A stretch of 64,000 nucleotides of DNA from Sporanaerobacter acetigenes DSM 13106 (GCF_900130025.1 NZ_FQXR01000003.1:62001-126000), one strand, 5' to 3'; positions 1 to 7,863 are shown, numbered from the stretch's first letter. Translations and numbers: made by a program. The notes: generated by a model not told the origin, from the sequence alone.

Positions 1-37
1 TTTTTTGAATCTGATTTTGTGTGATAATTTATTTATG

Positions 38-265
38 CTATACTATGCGATTGTTAGTTGAAGTTTCTTGAACCTCTTTAGTAAAAAAAATGCTCGGATC
101 AACATTTAAAATTTTGGATATTTTTATTGCTCTATCAACAGAAAGTTTCACATTTCCATTTTCAAGGTGATTGTATCCGCTTTTATCCTTATAGCCAAGC
201 TTTTCAGCCATATATTCTTGAGTATATCCTTTTTCTATACGTATCTTTTTTAAAATTTCACTCAT
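38..265 (-). CDS. XRE-family transcriptional regulator, 75 aa
   Basis: A small protein that is almost entirely one Cro/cI-type helix-turn-helix domain (about residues 5-60, with the LKKIR...GYTQEYMAEKLG pattern). It is preceded by a good ribosome-binding site (aggaggtg) and transcribed away from the second XRE gene at 446. The intergenic region holds four copies of a 17-bp operator-like sequence. The pair looks like a phage or ICE Cro/CI-type control switch for the left element. Its place as repressor or antirepressor cannot be told from sequence. Confidence 0.8.
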   Translation of the reverse strand: MSEILKKIRIEKGYTQEYMAEKLGYKDKSGYNHLENGNVKLSVDRAIKISKILNVDPSIFFTKEVQETSTNNRIV

Positions 266-281
266 ATCAACACCTCCTATT

Positions 282-429
282 GTTTAAGTTACTTCAACTC
301 TATAATCTAATTATAGTTTAAATTTCTTCAACTGTCAACCTCTATTTTTAATTTTGTTGAACTTTTATAAACATTTGTTACAAATATAAAATTATGTTAT
401 ATAATTTAATTAGTTTAAGTATTTTAAAC
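282..429. promoter_or_regulatory. Operator array between divergent XRE regulators (four 17-bp sites)
   Basis: Four related 17-bp pseudo-palindromes lie at 282-298, 316-332, 356-372 (inverted) and 413-429. Their common form is GTTTAA-N5-TTCAAC, with one or two changes per site. The sites flank the start regions of the genes at 38-265 and 446-820, which is where a Cro/CI-type protein would bind. This is seen directly; binding by either protein is inferred. Confidence 0.6.
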
Positions 430-445
430 TTGAAGGAGTGAAAAA

Positions 446-820
446 ATGTCTACATTATCTAATAGAATTAGAGAACTACGAACAGAAAAAGAGCTTACAC
501 AAGAAGAGTTTGGTAAACTATTTGGGATTGTAAAATCCACGGTTTCACTATACGAAAGTGGCAAAAGCGCTCCTGATGATGAAATAAAAAAGAAAATAGC
601 CAAATATTTCAATGTATCCTTAGACTACTTAATGGGAGTATCTGATGTTAAAAATCCATATATCAACGATAAAGATTTAGATGAAGTAGATAAATTTCTG
701 CTTGAATTAAAAAAAGAAGCGGAAAAAGAGGGATTAGAATTCGACGAAACTTCTCCACAAGAACTTATTGAAACTTATAAATTATTAAAGGAATTTAAAA
801 AGAGGACAAAAGGGGATTAG
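446..820 (+). CDS. XRE-family repressor, 124 aa
   Basis: The N-terminal Cro/cI helix-turn-helix (about residues 5-62, RIRELRTEKELTQEEFGKLFG...STVSLYESGKSAP) ends in the NVSLDYLMG signature common to Firmicutes phage and ICE repressors. A charged, helical C-terminal tail of about 60 residues follows. The start is supported by gaaggag upstream. The gene opens a rightward cluster and faces the 75-aa regulator across an operator array. No peptidase or ImmA-like cleavage partner is visible nearby, so the means of induction is unknown. Confidence 0.85.
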   Translation: MSTLSNRIRELRTEKELTQEEFGKLFGIVKSTVSLYESGKSAPDDEIKKKIAKYFNVSLDYLMGVSDVKNPYINDKDLDEVDKFLLELKKEAEKEGLEFDETSPQELIETYKLLKEFKKRTKGD

Positions 821-849
821 ATTATTATTGGATAAAGGAGCGTGAAATC

Positions 850-1233
850 ATGAATAATGAAGAAAAAATTTATGACTTACTAGAAAAGATATATATCGAG
901 TTACAAGATACTAAAAAAGAATTGAAAAATTTTAAAGATGAAACTAGTTCTAGGTTTAACAAGATAGATACTAAATTTGATGAAACAAACACAAAAATAG
1001 ACAATAACCATAAAGAAATCAATGCAAAGGTAGATATTAATCATGCGGAAGTTTTAAATGAACTCCAAGAGATTAAAGAACAAATCCACGAACTAGATAC
1101 TAAAAATGCTGCTAATCATATTGCTACTAATACTAGATTAGATAAAGTATCGGATGATCTAGACTTCCTTACCCATAAAGAATTTCAAACTGAAAAAGAA
1201 ATCTTTAAGCTAAAGAAAAAAATTGCTAAATAA
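850..1233 (+). CDS. Coiled-coil protein of unknown function, 127 aa
   Basis: The whole length is predicted coiled coil. There are heptad-like units such as RFNKIDTKFDETNTKID and TRLDKVSDDLDFLTHKEF, no transmembrane segment and no catalytic motif. It starts 29 bp after the XRE gene with a good ribosome-binding site (aaaggagcg), so the two are probably co-transcribed. A rho-independent terminator at 1258-1290 closes the unit. Similar small coiled-coil proteins sit next to repressors in many Firmicutes prophages, but their role is not known to me. Confidence 0.7.
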   Translation: MNNEEKIYDLLEKIYIELQDTKKELKNFKDETSSRFNKIDTKFDETNTKIDNNHKEINAKVDINHAEVLNELQEIKEQIHELDTKNAANHIATNTRLDKVSDDLDFLTHKEFQTEKEIFKLKKKIAK

Positions 1234-1257
1234 AATGCACTATAGAAGGAAGAAAGA

Positions 1258-1290
1258 GGCAACTAACTTAACGGTAAATTGCCTTTTTTG
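1258..1290 (+). terminator. Rho-independent terminator after the coiled-coil gene
   Basis: GGCAA and TTGCC arms enclose a 15-nt loop and are followed by a run of T on the plus strand. It ends the 446-1233 transcript. It overlaps the 3' end of the convergent small ORF 1263-1391. Confidence 0.6.
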
Positions 1291-1391
1291 TTATCAATTA
1301 TGCACCTTATTGCTTCTTTCCTTTCTTCCTTTGTAAATTCTATGATTATTTTTTTGATTAAGTTTTTTATGCACTCTATATCTTCCACCAC
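1263..1391 (-). CDS. Small SOS-controlled ORF, 42 aa
   Basis: A GTG-initiated ORF of 42 codons (a second GTG follows directly), preceded by a GGGGG ribosome-binding site. The product is charged and helical, with a TKEERKEAIRCIIDNKKG C-terminal half. I do not recognise the family. The reason to believe it is real is its promoter: a canonical sigma-A promoter overlapped by LexA-box-like palindromes just upstream (see 1423-1470). Short proteins induced by the SOS response in Gram-positives are often division inhibitors or element-induction factors; either role is a guess here. Confidence 0.5.
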   Translation of the reverse strand: MVEDIECIKNLIKKIIIEFTKEERKEAIRCIIDNKKGNLPLS

Positions 1392-1787
1392 TCTTGCCCC
1401 CTTTATGTAAATATCGCAGTGGCGAACGTACGTTTAAATATATTATAGCAAACGTTTGTTCTTTGTGCAATGGATATTACCGTTTATTTTCATGTATATA
1501 ATTTAAATTTTCAATATATTTTTAATTTATAGATATAATACCATAATGCTATAAACGTGTCAACCAAGCCATTTATATCACTTATAGACAACATGGTTTT
1601 ATATTTTGCCTATAGTATATTTTAGTATTATAGGCAATAAAAAATCGGTGCGAAGTTAATCACACCGATTAGATTAGTTTTATAAATAAATCAAACGGAA
1701 AGGATGATTGATATGTGTGTGTTAAGTTTATAATTGTCACTTATTTTAAAAGCCAATACTTGCAACTATTTACTGAGGAGGATTAAT
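1392..1787. other. Intergenic region before the ParB-like gene
   Basis: About 400 bp without a convincing gene. It holds the SOS promoter (1423-1470), an AATCGGTG...CACACCGATT hairpin at 1643-1670 that could terminate or attenuate rightward transcription, and a possible six-codon leader (ATG at 1713, stop at 1731-1733) behind a GGAAAGGA sequence. I see no other structure. Confidence 0.4.
1423..1470 (-). promoter_or_regulatory. Sigma-A promoter with LexA (SOS) boxes
   Basis: On the minus strand TTGCAC (1465-1470) and TATAAT (1442-1447) are separated by exactly 17 bp. CGAACGTACGTTTA at 1423-1436 matches 13 of 14 positions of the Gram-positive LexA consensus CGAACRNRYGTTYC. A second, weaker palindrome (CAAACGTTTGTTC, 1449-1461) lies inside the spacer. 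The layout implies repression by LexA and induction by DNA damage of the 42-aa ORF downstream. Confidence 0.7.
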
Positions 1788-3233
1788 GTGAATAACGAAA
1801 ATTATACAAGAAAACAAATTAATATTAACGATATACTTCTTGATACTGAAAATCCAAGGTTTGAAAAGGTTAATAATCAAGAAGAAGCACTTGAAATTAT
1901 GATTCGTGAGTATGAGGAAAAAATATATAACTTAGCTAAACATATCACAGAAAATGGTATGAATCCTACTGAGCTTTCGGCAGTTATAAAATCTGACAAT
2001 AAGTATATAATTTTAGATGGCAATAGAAGGTTAACAGCCCTAAGGATATTAAATAATCCCGATTTATTAAATCAAGATTTTGAAAAGCTGAAATCTAAAA
2101 TCATGAAATTAGATAGAGCAAATATACCAGATACGATTAACGCTATCGAATTTGAAAGTGAAGAAGAAGCAAATTTATGGATTAAGTTAAAACATACTGG
2201 TGAAAACGATGGACTCGGAACAGTTGAATGGACTGCCTTACAACAATCACGTTTTGATGATGACAAATATCCACTTTCCATACAATTACTTAAATATATG
2301 GAAAGTGCAGACTTAATAGATGAATCTATTTCTAAAAATATAATAAACTTAAAAATTACAAACCTAGAAAGACTTTTAACAGATCCCGATGTTAGGAATA
2401 TATTGTCAATTACACGTTCTAAAAACGAATTACATTTTCCTATACCAAACGGAAAAATAAAAAACATCTTAAATAGCCTGTTGATGGAGCTATTATCAGA
2501 AGACTTCACTGTAAATAAAATACGTAATAAACCTGATAGAATCAATTTCATGAATTCTTTTAAGGAAAAATATAACTTAACAGAGGATGATATTAAAGAT
2601 TTGAAAGATTGTGAAGTAACCACTGTTAAGGAGTATGAAAATTTAAAAGAAAAAACAGATGATAAAGCAAGCCCTAAGGAGGCACCTAAGGAAAGTACAA
2701 AAGATAATAAAAAAGATACTATAGCTAATAAAACTATTCCCAAACCTAAACCACCTGAAATGCCAAGCACAAAAGATAGATATACTCTAATACCAAAGGA
2801 CTTTAATCTTACCATTAATAATTCTAAAATCAATGATATATATAAAGAACTAAAAGAAATATCGGTTGATGATTACCCAAATGTAATCGGTGCTTCATTC
2901 AGAGTATTTTTGGAATTATCTATTGACTACTATATAGAAGAAAACAAGGATGAAATAGATATAATAGCAAACGATAAGCTTAAAAACAAGCTTGAAAAAG
3001 TGAAAACCCATTTGAACAATAAATTAAAGCTAGATAGCAACCAACTTAAAGACATTAATAGGGCCATTGGTAGCAATGACAACATAGTTTCTATTGACAT
3101 ATTACATGGCTACATTCATTCAACAGTAGCTCAAGCAAGTGCAGATGGACTAAAAACTACTTGGAATAATTATGAGAGGTTTTTTGAACTTCTCTATGAA
3201 GTTCTTAATGATTTACCTCTGGCCAAAGCATAA
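1788..3233 (+). CDS. ParB-N/sulfiredoxin-fold protein with unknown C-terminal domain
   Basis: The likely start is the GTG at 1788 behind GGAGG, giving 481 aa. The first ~100 residues fit the ParB-N/Srx fold: DILLDTENPR, then LAKHITENGMNPTELSAVI and the IILDGNRRLTALRIL core. A proline/lysine-rich linker (about residues 300-330) leads to an all-helical C-terminal domain with the pattern SFRVFLELSIDYYI...LHGYIHS, suggestive of a HEPN-like domain, though not certain. No helix-turn-helix like that of plasmid ParB is evident, so a partition role is unlikely. It is 39 bp upstream of a Dam-type methyltransferase, so the pair may form a modification or defence unit. Confidence 0.7.
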   Translation: MNNENYTRKQININDILLDTENPRFEKVNNQEEALEIMIREYEEKIYNLAKHITENGMNPTELSAVIKSDNKYIILDGNRRLTALRILNNPDLLNQDFEKLKSKIMKLDRANIPDTINAIEFESEEEANLWIKLKHTGENDGLGTVEWTALQQSRFDDDKYPLSIQLLKYMESADLIDESISKNIINLKITNLERLLTDPDVRNILSITRSKNELHFPIPNGKIKNILNSLLMELLSEDFTVNKIRNKPDRINFMNSFKEKYNLTEDDIKDLKDCEVTTVKEYENLKEKTDDKASPKEAPKESTKDNKKDTIANKTIPKPKPPEMPSTKDRYTLIPKDFNLTINNSKINDIYKELKEISVDDYPNVIGASFRVFLELSIDYYIEENKDEIDIIANDKLKNKLEKVKTHLNNKLKLDSNQLKDINRAIGSNDNIVSIDILHGYIHSTVAQASADGLKTTWNNYERFFELLYEVLNDLPLAKA

Positions 3234-3272
3234 TTCTCATGATATAATAGGATATAGGGGGGTGTTTTAGCT

Positions 3273-4115
3273 ATGACCAGGACTCTTTCTCCGCTTAGAT
3301 ATCCAGGTGGTAAAACCAAGCTATATAAATATACAAAAAAACTAATAGAACATAATAATTTAGTAGGTTGTACTTATGTTGAACCGTTCGCTGGTGGATG
3401 TGGATTAGCCATTGGATTACTTCACACTAATATAGTTAATAATATTATTCTAAATGATATTGATAGATCCATTTATGCATTTTGGAAAACTGTATTAGAT
3501 AGAAATGAAGAACTAATTGAGAAAATTGACACTACTCCAATTACAATAGATGAATGGCACAAACAAAAAGAAATACAAGATAGTAAATTTGATGCAGATT
3601 TATTCGAATTAGGATTTTCCACTCTTTTTTTAAACAGGACTAACTTTTCTGGTATAATAAAAGCTGGTCCTATTGGCGGTCATGATCAGAACGGTCCTAA
3701 TAAACTTGATTGTAGATTTAATAAAAAAGATATAATTAGAAAACTCAAGTTGATAAAGGCTCATAGAGAGCAAATCCAATTTTACAATGAGGACGCAATT
3801 GATTTCTTTAATATATTAAACGAATTGAATCATGATAATTTTTTTATTTTTTTAGATCCTCCATATTTTGAAAACGGACCAGGTCTTTATACCAATTTTT
3901 ATACTGAAGAAGATCACAGAAACCTAGCTCGACATGTATCTGAGTTAAATCATAATTGGATTGTTACTTATGACAATGTTGATAAAATTAAAGAAATATA
4001 CCAAGAATATAATTTTGAGTCTAAAGAATACTCATTGAGATATAGCGCTTACAATAAATATGAGGGTACAGAAATAATGTTTTATTCAAATAACCTTATT
4101 CCTGTTAATTTCTAA
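3273..4115 (+). CDS. DNA adenine methyltransferase, Dam/DpnM (D12) class
   Basis: N6-adenine DNA methyltransferase of 280 aa, normal for the D12 family. The SAM-binding motif LRYPGGKTKL is at residues 7-16, followed by YVEPFAGGCG. The catalytic DPPY motif sits near residue 195 (FLDPPYFENG). It probably modifies a short adenine-containing site such as GATC, but specificity cannot be read from sequence. It follows the ParB-like gene closely and is closed by the terminator at 4134-4168. No cognate endonuclease is visible beside it, so it may protect the element or replace host methylation. Confidence 0.88.
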   Translation: MTRTLSPLRYPGGKTKLYKYTKKLIEHNNLVGCTYVEPFAGGCGLAIGLLHTNIVNNIILNDIDRSIYAFWKTVLDRNEELIEKIDTTPITIDEWHKQKEIQDSKFDADLFELGFSTLFLNRTNFSGIIKAGPIGGHDQNGPNKLDCRFNKKDIIRKLKLIKAHREQIQFYNEDAIDFFNILNELNHDNFFIFLDPPYFENGPGLYTNFYTEEDHRNLARHVSELNHNWIVTYDNVDKIKEIYQEYNFESKEYSLRYSAYNKYEGTEIMFYSNNLIPVNF

Positions 4116-4133
4116 TTTCATAATATCGTTATA

Positions 4134-4168
4134 AAAAGCTATGATTAAATCAATAGCTTTTCTTTTTA
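4134..4168 (+). terminator. Rho-independent terminator after the adenine methyltransferase
   Basis: AAAAGCTAT and ATAGCTTTT arms (9-bp stem) are followed by TCTTTTT. It separates the methyltransferase unit from the recombinase gene, which must therefore have its own promoter in 4170-4210. Confidence 0.75.
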
Positions 4169-4215
4169 CTATTTTTTCAATATAATAAACATATAACTAC
4201 CAATGAGGTGATCCA

Positions 4216-5802
4216 ATGAAAATAGCAATATATTCTAGGAAAAGTAAATTTACTGGCAAGGGCGAAAGTATTCAAAACCAAATAGAAATGTGTAAAGAGT
4301 ATTGCAACAAACACTTTGGCCAATGCGAATTTATTATTTACGAAGATGAAGGGTTTTCTGGCGGAAACACAGATAGACCCCAATACAAACGTATGATGGA
4401 AGATGTTAGAAAGAAAAAATTTCAGGCAGTTGCATGCTATAGACTAGATAGAATCTCCCGTAATGTTTCAGATTTCTCCCAGACATTAGAAGAATTAAAT
4501 AATAAGAACATAGCTTTTATTTCAATAAATGAACAATTTGATACATCCACACCAATGGGAAGAGCCATGACCTATATAGCAAGTGTTTTTGCACAGCTTG
4601 AAAGGGAAACTATTGCAGAAAGGGTCAGAGACAATATGCTACAACTAGCACGTTCTGGAAGATGGCTTGGAGGAATTGCTCCTACAGGGTATAAAAGTGA
4701 ACCTATTACATACTTAGACAGCAATATGAAAGAGAAAAAAATGTACAAGTTGTCTCCTGTAAAACAAGAATTAGAAGTTGTAAAGCTTATATACAAAAAA
4801 TATTTAGAATTTCAATCCTTAAGTCAATTAGAAACATACTGCTTGCAAAATAATATAAGAACAGTCAATAATAGAGACTTTCAAAAATATACTTTAAGGA
4901 CTATATTGACTAATCCTGTATATTCTAAAGCTGACCAAAGTGTGTATAACTATTTCTATTCTAGGGAAGCTCAAATTTGCAATAACAAAAATGAATTTAC
5001 TGGTAAATATGGCATTATGGCTTATAATAAAAACTTGGTTAAAAAAGGACAATCTGTCAAAACTAAAAATATGGATGAATGGATTATAGCTATAGGTAAA
5101 CACAAAGGAATAATAGAAGGAAGTGAATGGGTTATGGTACAAAATACATTGAATAAGAATAAAAGCCTTGCTCCAAGACAAGGGACTTCCGCTGCTGCTA
5201 TGCTTTCAGGATTACTCTATTGCAAAAATTGTGGCAATTTTATGAGGGTTAAATATGGCCAAAAGAAAAAAAATAGTGATGAAAGGCACTATTACTATGT
5301 ATGCAGTATGAAAGACAACTCTAGAGGTTCCAGATGTAATATGAAAAATCTAAAAGGTGAAGATACTGATCAGTATGTAATAGAAAAATTAAAAGAGATG
5401 ATTGAATCTGGAATATTAAAAGATATAGATAATGCTAAAAAAAATATTGAGGACAAAAAGAAAATAAATAAAAATGTCTATGACAAAATAACTGCTAATG
5501 AAAAAGCTATAGAAAATTTATTGAAACAGCTTTCACAAAATGAAAATGAAACTGTAGCAAAATATATTTTCTCTGAAATAGAAAAACTAGACAAAGAAAA
5601 TAAAGAATTAAAATCCAAATTAGATAAATATGACAGTGAAACAAATATTACAAATTTAGAACTATTTAAAGAGGCTGTAGTGCGCTTTTATGAGTCTATA
5701 GATGGGGTACCTTATGAACAGAAAAGAAACCTTATACAAGGAATTGTGAAACGTATAGAATGGGATGGAAAAGACCTTCATATTGATATTTTTGATATAT
5801 AA
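4216..5802 (+). CDS. Large serine recombinase of the left element (skin-type integrase/excisionase)
   Basis: A 528-aa large serine recombinase. The N-terminal resolvase domain has catalytic Ser in IYSRKSKFTGKGES (about residue 9) and the conserved YRLDRISRN arginine region. A recombinase domain follows (about 160-260), then a zinc-ribbon with CKNCGNFM...YYVCSMK...RGSRCNMK (about 335-380), then a long coiled coil. The gene ends about 25 bp from the junction with the sigK middle fragment and is antisense to sigK. It is therefore the probable enzyme for insertion and excision at the RCIDN site, the role of SpoIVCA in Bacillus. I saw no convincing SigE promoter in front of it, so sporulation control is unproven. 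Confidence 0.9.
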   Translation: MKIAIYSRKSKFTGKGESIQNQIEMCKEYCNKHFGQCEFIIYEDEGFSGGNTDRPQYKRMMEDVRKKKFQAVACYRLDRISRNVSDFSQTLEELNNKNIAFISINEQFDTSTPMGRAMTYIASVFAQLERETIAERVRDNMLQLARSGRWLGGIAPTGYKSEPITYLDSNMKEKKMYKLSPVKQELEVVKLIYKKYLEFQSLSQLETYCLQNNIRTVNNRDFQKYTLRTILTNPVYSKADQSVYNYFYSREAQICNNKNEFTGKYGIMAYNKNLVKKGQSVKTKNMDEWIIAIGKHKGIIEGSEWVMVQNTLNKNKSLAPRQGTSAAAMLSGLLYCKNCGNFMRVKYGQKKKNSDERHYYYVCSMKDNSRGSRCNMKNLKGEDTDQYVIEKLKEMIESGILKDIDNAKKNIEDKKKINKNVYDKITANEKAIENLLKQLSQNENETVAKYIFSEIEKLDKENKELKSKLDKYDSETNITNLELFKEAVVRFYESIDGVPYEQKRNLIQGIVKRIEWDGKDLHIDIFDI

Positions 5803-5827
5803 CTATGTAGCACTTTGTCAGCATAGC

Positions 5828-5905
5828 ATTATCTATACACCTAGCTGCATAAGTTGCCAATCTGGTGCCTTTTTTTTTGTCATAGGTGGATATGGCTTTT
5901 ATAAG
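5828..5905 (-). pseudogene. sigK: sigK middle fragment (26 codons)
   Basis: The minus strand reads LIKAISTYDKKKG followed by TRLATYAARCIDN, the conserved region 2 of sporulation sigma-K. Codons run from 5905 (Leu) down to 5828 (Asn). Beyond Asn the reading becomes AMLTKCYIV, unlike any sigma factor, marking the junction with the left element. At 5905 the other side is ICE DNA. Joined to the 5' part at 57387-57652 it continues the same frame without gap or overlap. I find no other sigma factor sequence in the window, so the remaining codons should lie beyond position 1. Confidence 0.9.
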
Positions 5906-5917
5906 AGTAAATGTATC
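5894..5917 (-). other. ICE attachment site, sigK 3'-side junction
   Basis: The crossover dinucleotide read on the minus strand is CT at 5905-5904. The ICE arm is 5906-5917 (GATACATTTACT) and the sigK arm begins TATAAAAGCC. The recombinase stop codon is about 15 bp away. Together with the site at 57375-57400 this fixes the ICE ends to within a base or two. Confidence 0.85.
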
Positions 5918-5918
5918 A

Positions 5919-7490
5919 TTAAAACAGCCAATGGATTTTAACTACTTGTTCTCCTGTTATTTTGTTTTTTTCTCCAATTTCTATAAAATCTATAAGTTCA
6001 TTTACCATTGTATGAGTTAATTTATCAAAATCCCTATATTTTTTTACTGTTTTAGTCCACTCTCCTATATCATTTGCTTTATTACTTATTTCCTCAATTT
6101 GTTTTTCAATGTTTTTTTTCTTTTGTTCACAAAATTCTTTTCTTTTATTGAATTCAGAATTGAGACTAACAAACATTTCCTCTGAAATTATTCCCTTTAC
6201 TTTATCAATATATAATGATTTTAACAACTGGGTTTGTTCCTCCAAGTACATGTCAGTCTTATCGAATTCTTTTTCAAGACTTTTAACTTTATTGTTTGCT
6301 TCACTTTCAATTTTTAATATATTAACAGCATTATCTTCATCTAAATAATTATTTATATACTCTTTTATTTTATTTGTAACAACCTCTTCAAGAGTATCTA
6401 ATCTAATGTAATGAGATGTGCACATTTTATTTTCTTTAGGGGTTTTTAAATAAAGTTTACACCTCAAAAAGGAATATTTTCCTTTATCTTTTGAAGTTGT
6501 ACCCTTTTCCATAGTACTTCTACAATCTAAACATTTTACTTTAGTTGCAAATATATGTGCCTGACCCTCACATGTACTTCTTTGTCTAAGTTTAAAACGT
6601 CTTTGCACCTCTAAAAAAACACTTTCCTTAACAATCGGCTCATGAGTGTTTTTCACAACAATCCATTCATCTTTAGGAATCGTAACAAACTTTTTAGATT
6701 TATAACTTACTTTTTTAATTTTTCCTTGTGCCATATGTCCAGCATATAAAGGATTTTGAAGTATCCTTTTAACCGTAGTTCTATTCCAAAGGCTATTATT
6801 ATCAACAGTTTTTTTGTAATTTGATCCTGATCGTTTTTTATAAATTGTAGGATTAGGTATTTGTCTTTTATTTAATTCATGAGTTATTCGTTGAATTCCA
6901 AAGCCTTCTAAATACCAATCATAGATTTGCCTTACAATTTTAGCAGCTTCTTCATCTACAATAAGTTTATTATTGTCATTTGGATCTTTTATATATCCAA
7001 AGGCAGCAAACGAACCAATAAATTTACCTGATTTTCTTTTAACATCAAAAGCAGCTTTGACATTGTCGGAAACATCCTCGCAATACCATTCATTAGTTAA
7101 ACCAATAATCTGCCTTTGCTTTTTGTTGCCTTTGTTGGAAGTATCCGCATTGTCAACTAAACCAATAAATCTAATGCCCCATTCTATGAATTTTTTATGA
7201 ATATATTTTTCTACTGCTTCCATATCTCTTGTAAATCTTGATTGACTTTTACATATAATCGTATCAAACTTCCCAGCTTCCGCATCTTTTAAAAGTCTAT
7301 TCCAATCAGGTCTATCTGCATCTAGCCCAGACCAATCATCATCAGAATAAACATCATATATCTGCCAGTTATTTGCTAATGCATAACCTTCCAAAAGTGC
7401 CCTTTGATTTTGAATACTCTCTGATACATCTGAAGGATTGATTTTATCTTTATCTTCTTCTGAAAGTCTACAATACAGAGCTACTTTCAA
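5919..7490 (-). CDS. Large serine recombinase of the ICE (TndX/TnpX type)
   Basis: Site-specific recombinase of 523 aa. Catalytic serine lies in ALYCRLSEED (about residue 10), the SQSRFTRDM arginine motif near 80, then a recombinase domain with ELNKRQIPNPT and a zinc-ribbon (CLDCRSTM...RCKLY...CTSHY, about 335-370), ending in a coiled coil. It sits 15 bp from the ICE end, so it should cut at the CT core inside sigK. The N-terminal YCRLSEED pattern resembles recombinases of Tn5397/Tn1549-type elements. A 42-codon ORF and an 11-bp perfect inverted repeat lie directly upstream. Confidence 0.92.
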   Translation of the reverse strand: MKVALYCRLSEEDKDKINPSDVSESIQNQRALLEGYALANNWQIYDVYSDDDWSGLDADRPDWNRLLKDAEAGKFDTIICKSQSRFTRDMEAVEKYIHKKFIEWGIRFIGLVDNADTSNKGNKKQRQIIGLTNEWYCEDVSDNVKAAFDVKRKSGKFIGSFAAFGYIKDPNDNNKLIVDEEAAKIVRQIYDWYLEGFGIQRITHELNKRQIPNPTIYKKRSGSNYKKTVDNNSLWNRTTVKRILQNPLYAGHMAQGKIKKVSYKSKKFVTIPKDEWIVVKNTHEPIVKESVFLEVQRRFKLRQRSTCEGQAHIFATKVKCLDCRSTMEKGTTSKDKGKYSFLRCKLYLKTPKENKMCTSHYIRLDTLEEVVTNKIKEYINNYLDEDNAVNILKIESEANNKVKSLEKEFDKTDMYLEEQTQLLKSLYIDKVKGIISEEMFVSLNSEFNKRKEFCEQKKKNIEKQIEEISNKANDIGEWTKTVKKYRDFDKLTHTMVNELIDFIEIGEKNKITGEQVVKIHWLF

Positions 7491-7529
7491 TTTTAAATTA
7501 TACCTCCTTTTACCTAACTAATAGGAGAT

Positions 7530-7577
7530 ATAACCACTTACTTTATTCTACTTTAGTATAACAAAATAAGTGGTTAT
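7530..7577. promoter_or_regulatory. Inverted repeat upstream of the ICE recombinase
   Basis: ATAACCACTTA (7530-7540) and TAAGTGGTTAT (7567-7577) are perfect complements separated by 26 bp. They lie between the 42-aa ORF and the recombinase ribosome-binding site (aggaggtataat). It has no T-run, so an operator, an attenuating hairpin or a recombinase-binding site are all possible. Confidence 0.45.
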
Positions 7578-7583
7578 AATCAA

Positions 7584-7712
7584 TTAAATAACTTTTTCTA
7601 ACTCTTTTTTCTTCATAATTTTTATAAATATTTCATTGAATTTAGTTGCTCTTTGTTTTTTATCCTGGCTTTGAAATTTTTCTTCTACAACTATCTTTGT
7701 ATTGCTACTCAA
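7584..7712 (-). CDS. Small ORF upstream of the recombinase, 42 aa
   Basis: TTG start at 7712 behind a strong GGGGGA ribosome-binding site, 42 codons. The product is basic and probably helical (EEKFQSQDKKQRATKFNEIF, then KIMKKKELEK). It is codirectional with and about 90 bp upstream of the recombinase. Short ORFs in this place are common in clostridial elements with serine recombinases, and some act as directionality factors; that role is a guess here. The rest of 7491-7918 holds the inverted repeat at 7530-7577 and nothing else I can name. Confidence 0.5.
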   Translation of the reverse strand: MSSNTKIVVEEKFQSQDKKQRATKFNEIFIKIMKKKELEKVI

Positions 7713-7863
7713 AATTATCCCCCTTTCTTTTAAGCTCCCTATGTGTTTACTAATATATGATTGTAAAAGCTTGTATAATTACCGTATTTAGACTAATTTT
7801 ATATGAATACAAAAACAAAATAATTATTTTATATAGTTAATTCTGCTAATCTATTTTTAGTAA

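Larger units (their letters stand above)
1..5827. mobile_element. Left integrative element (partial) inserted in sigK at the RCIDN codons
   Basis: Everything from the window start to about 5827 appears to be one mobile element. Its right boundary is where the sigK middle fragment stops matching the sigma-K family, right after codons RCIDN. A large serine recombinase gene (4216-5802) ends about 25 bp inside that boundary, the usual place for a serine integrase next to its att site. Contents are phage or skin-like: divergent XRE regulators, a Dam methyltransferase, a ParB-like protein and a LexA-box promoter. No virion genes are visible here. The other end and the 3' part of sigK are outside the window. 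The boundary is inferred to within a few bases. Confidence 0.75.

Noticed and set aside
1713-1733. Six-codon leader peptide before the ParB-like gene
   Set aside because: It has a fair ribosome-binding site but is too short to support, and no codon bias or attenuator is tied to it.
2072-2833. Long reverse-strand ORF inside the ParB-like gene
   Set aside because: It is the antisense shadow of the 481-aa gene, rich in Ser/Leu/Phe, without a ribosome-binding site.
4170-4215. SigE-dependent promoter for the left-element recombinase, as expected for a skin element
   Set aside because: CATATAAC is present, but no suitable -35 lies at 13-15 bp, so sporulation control cannot be claimed.
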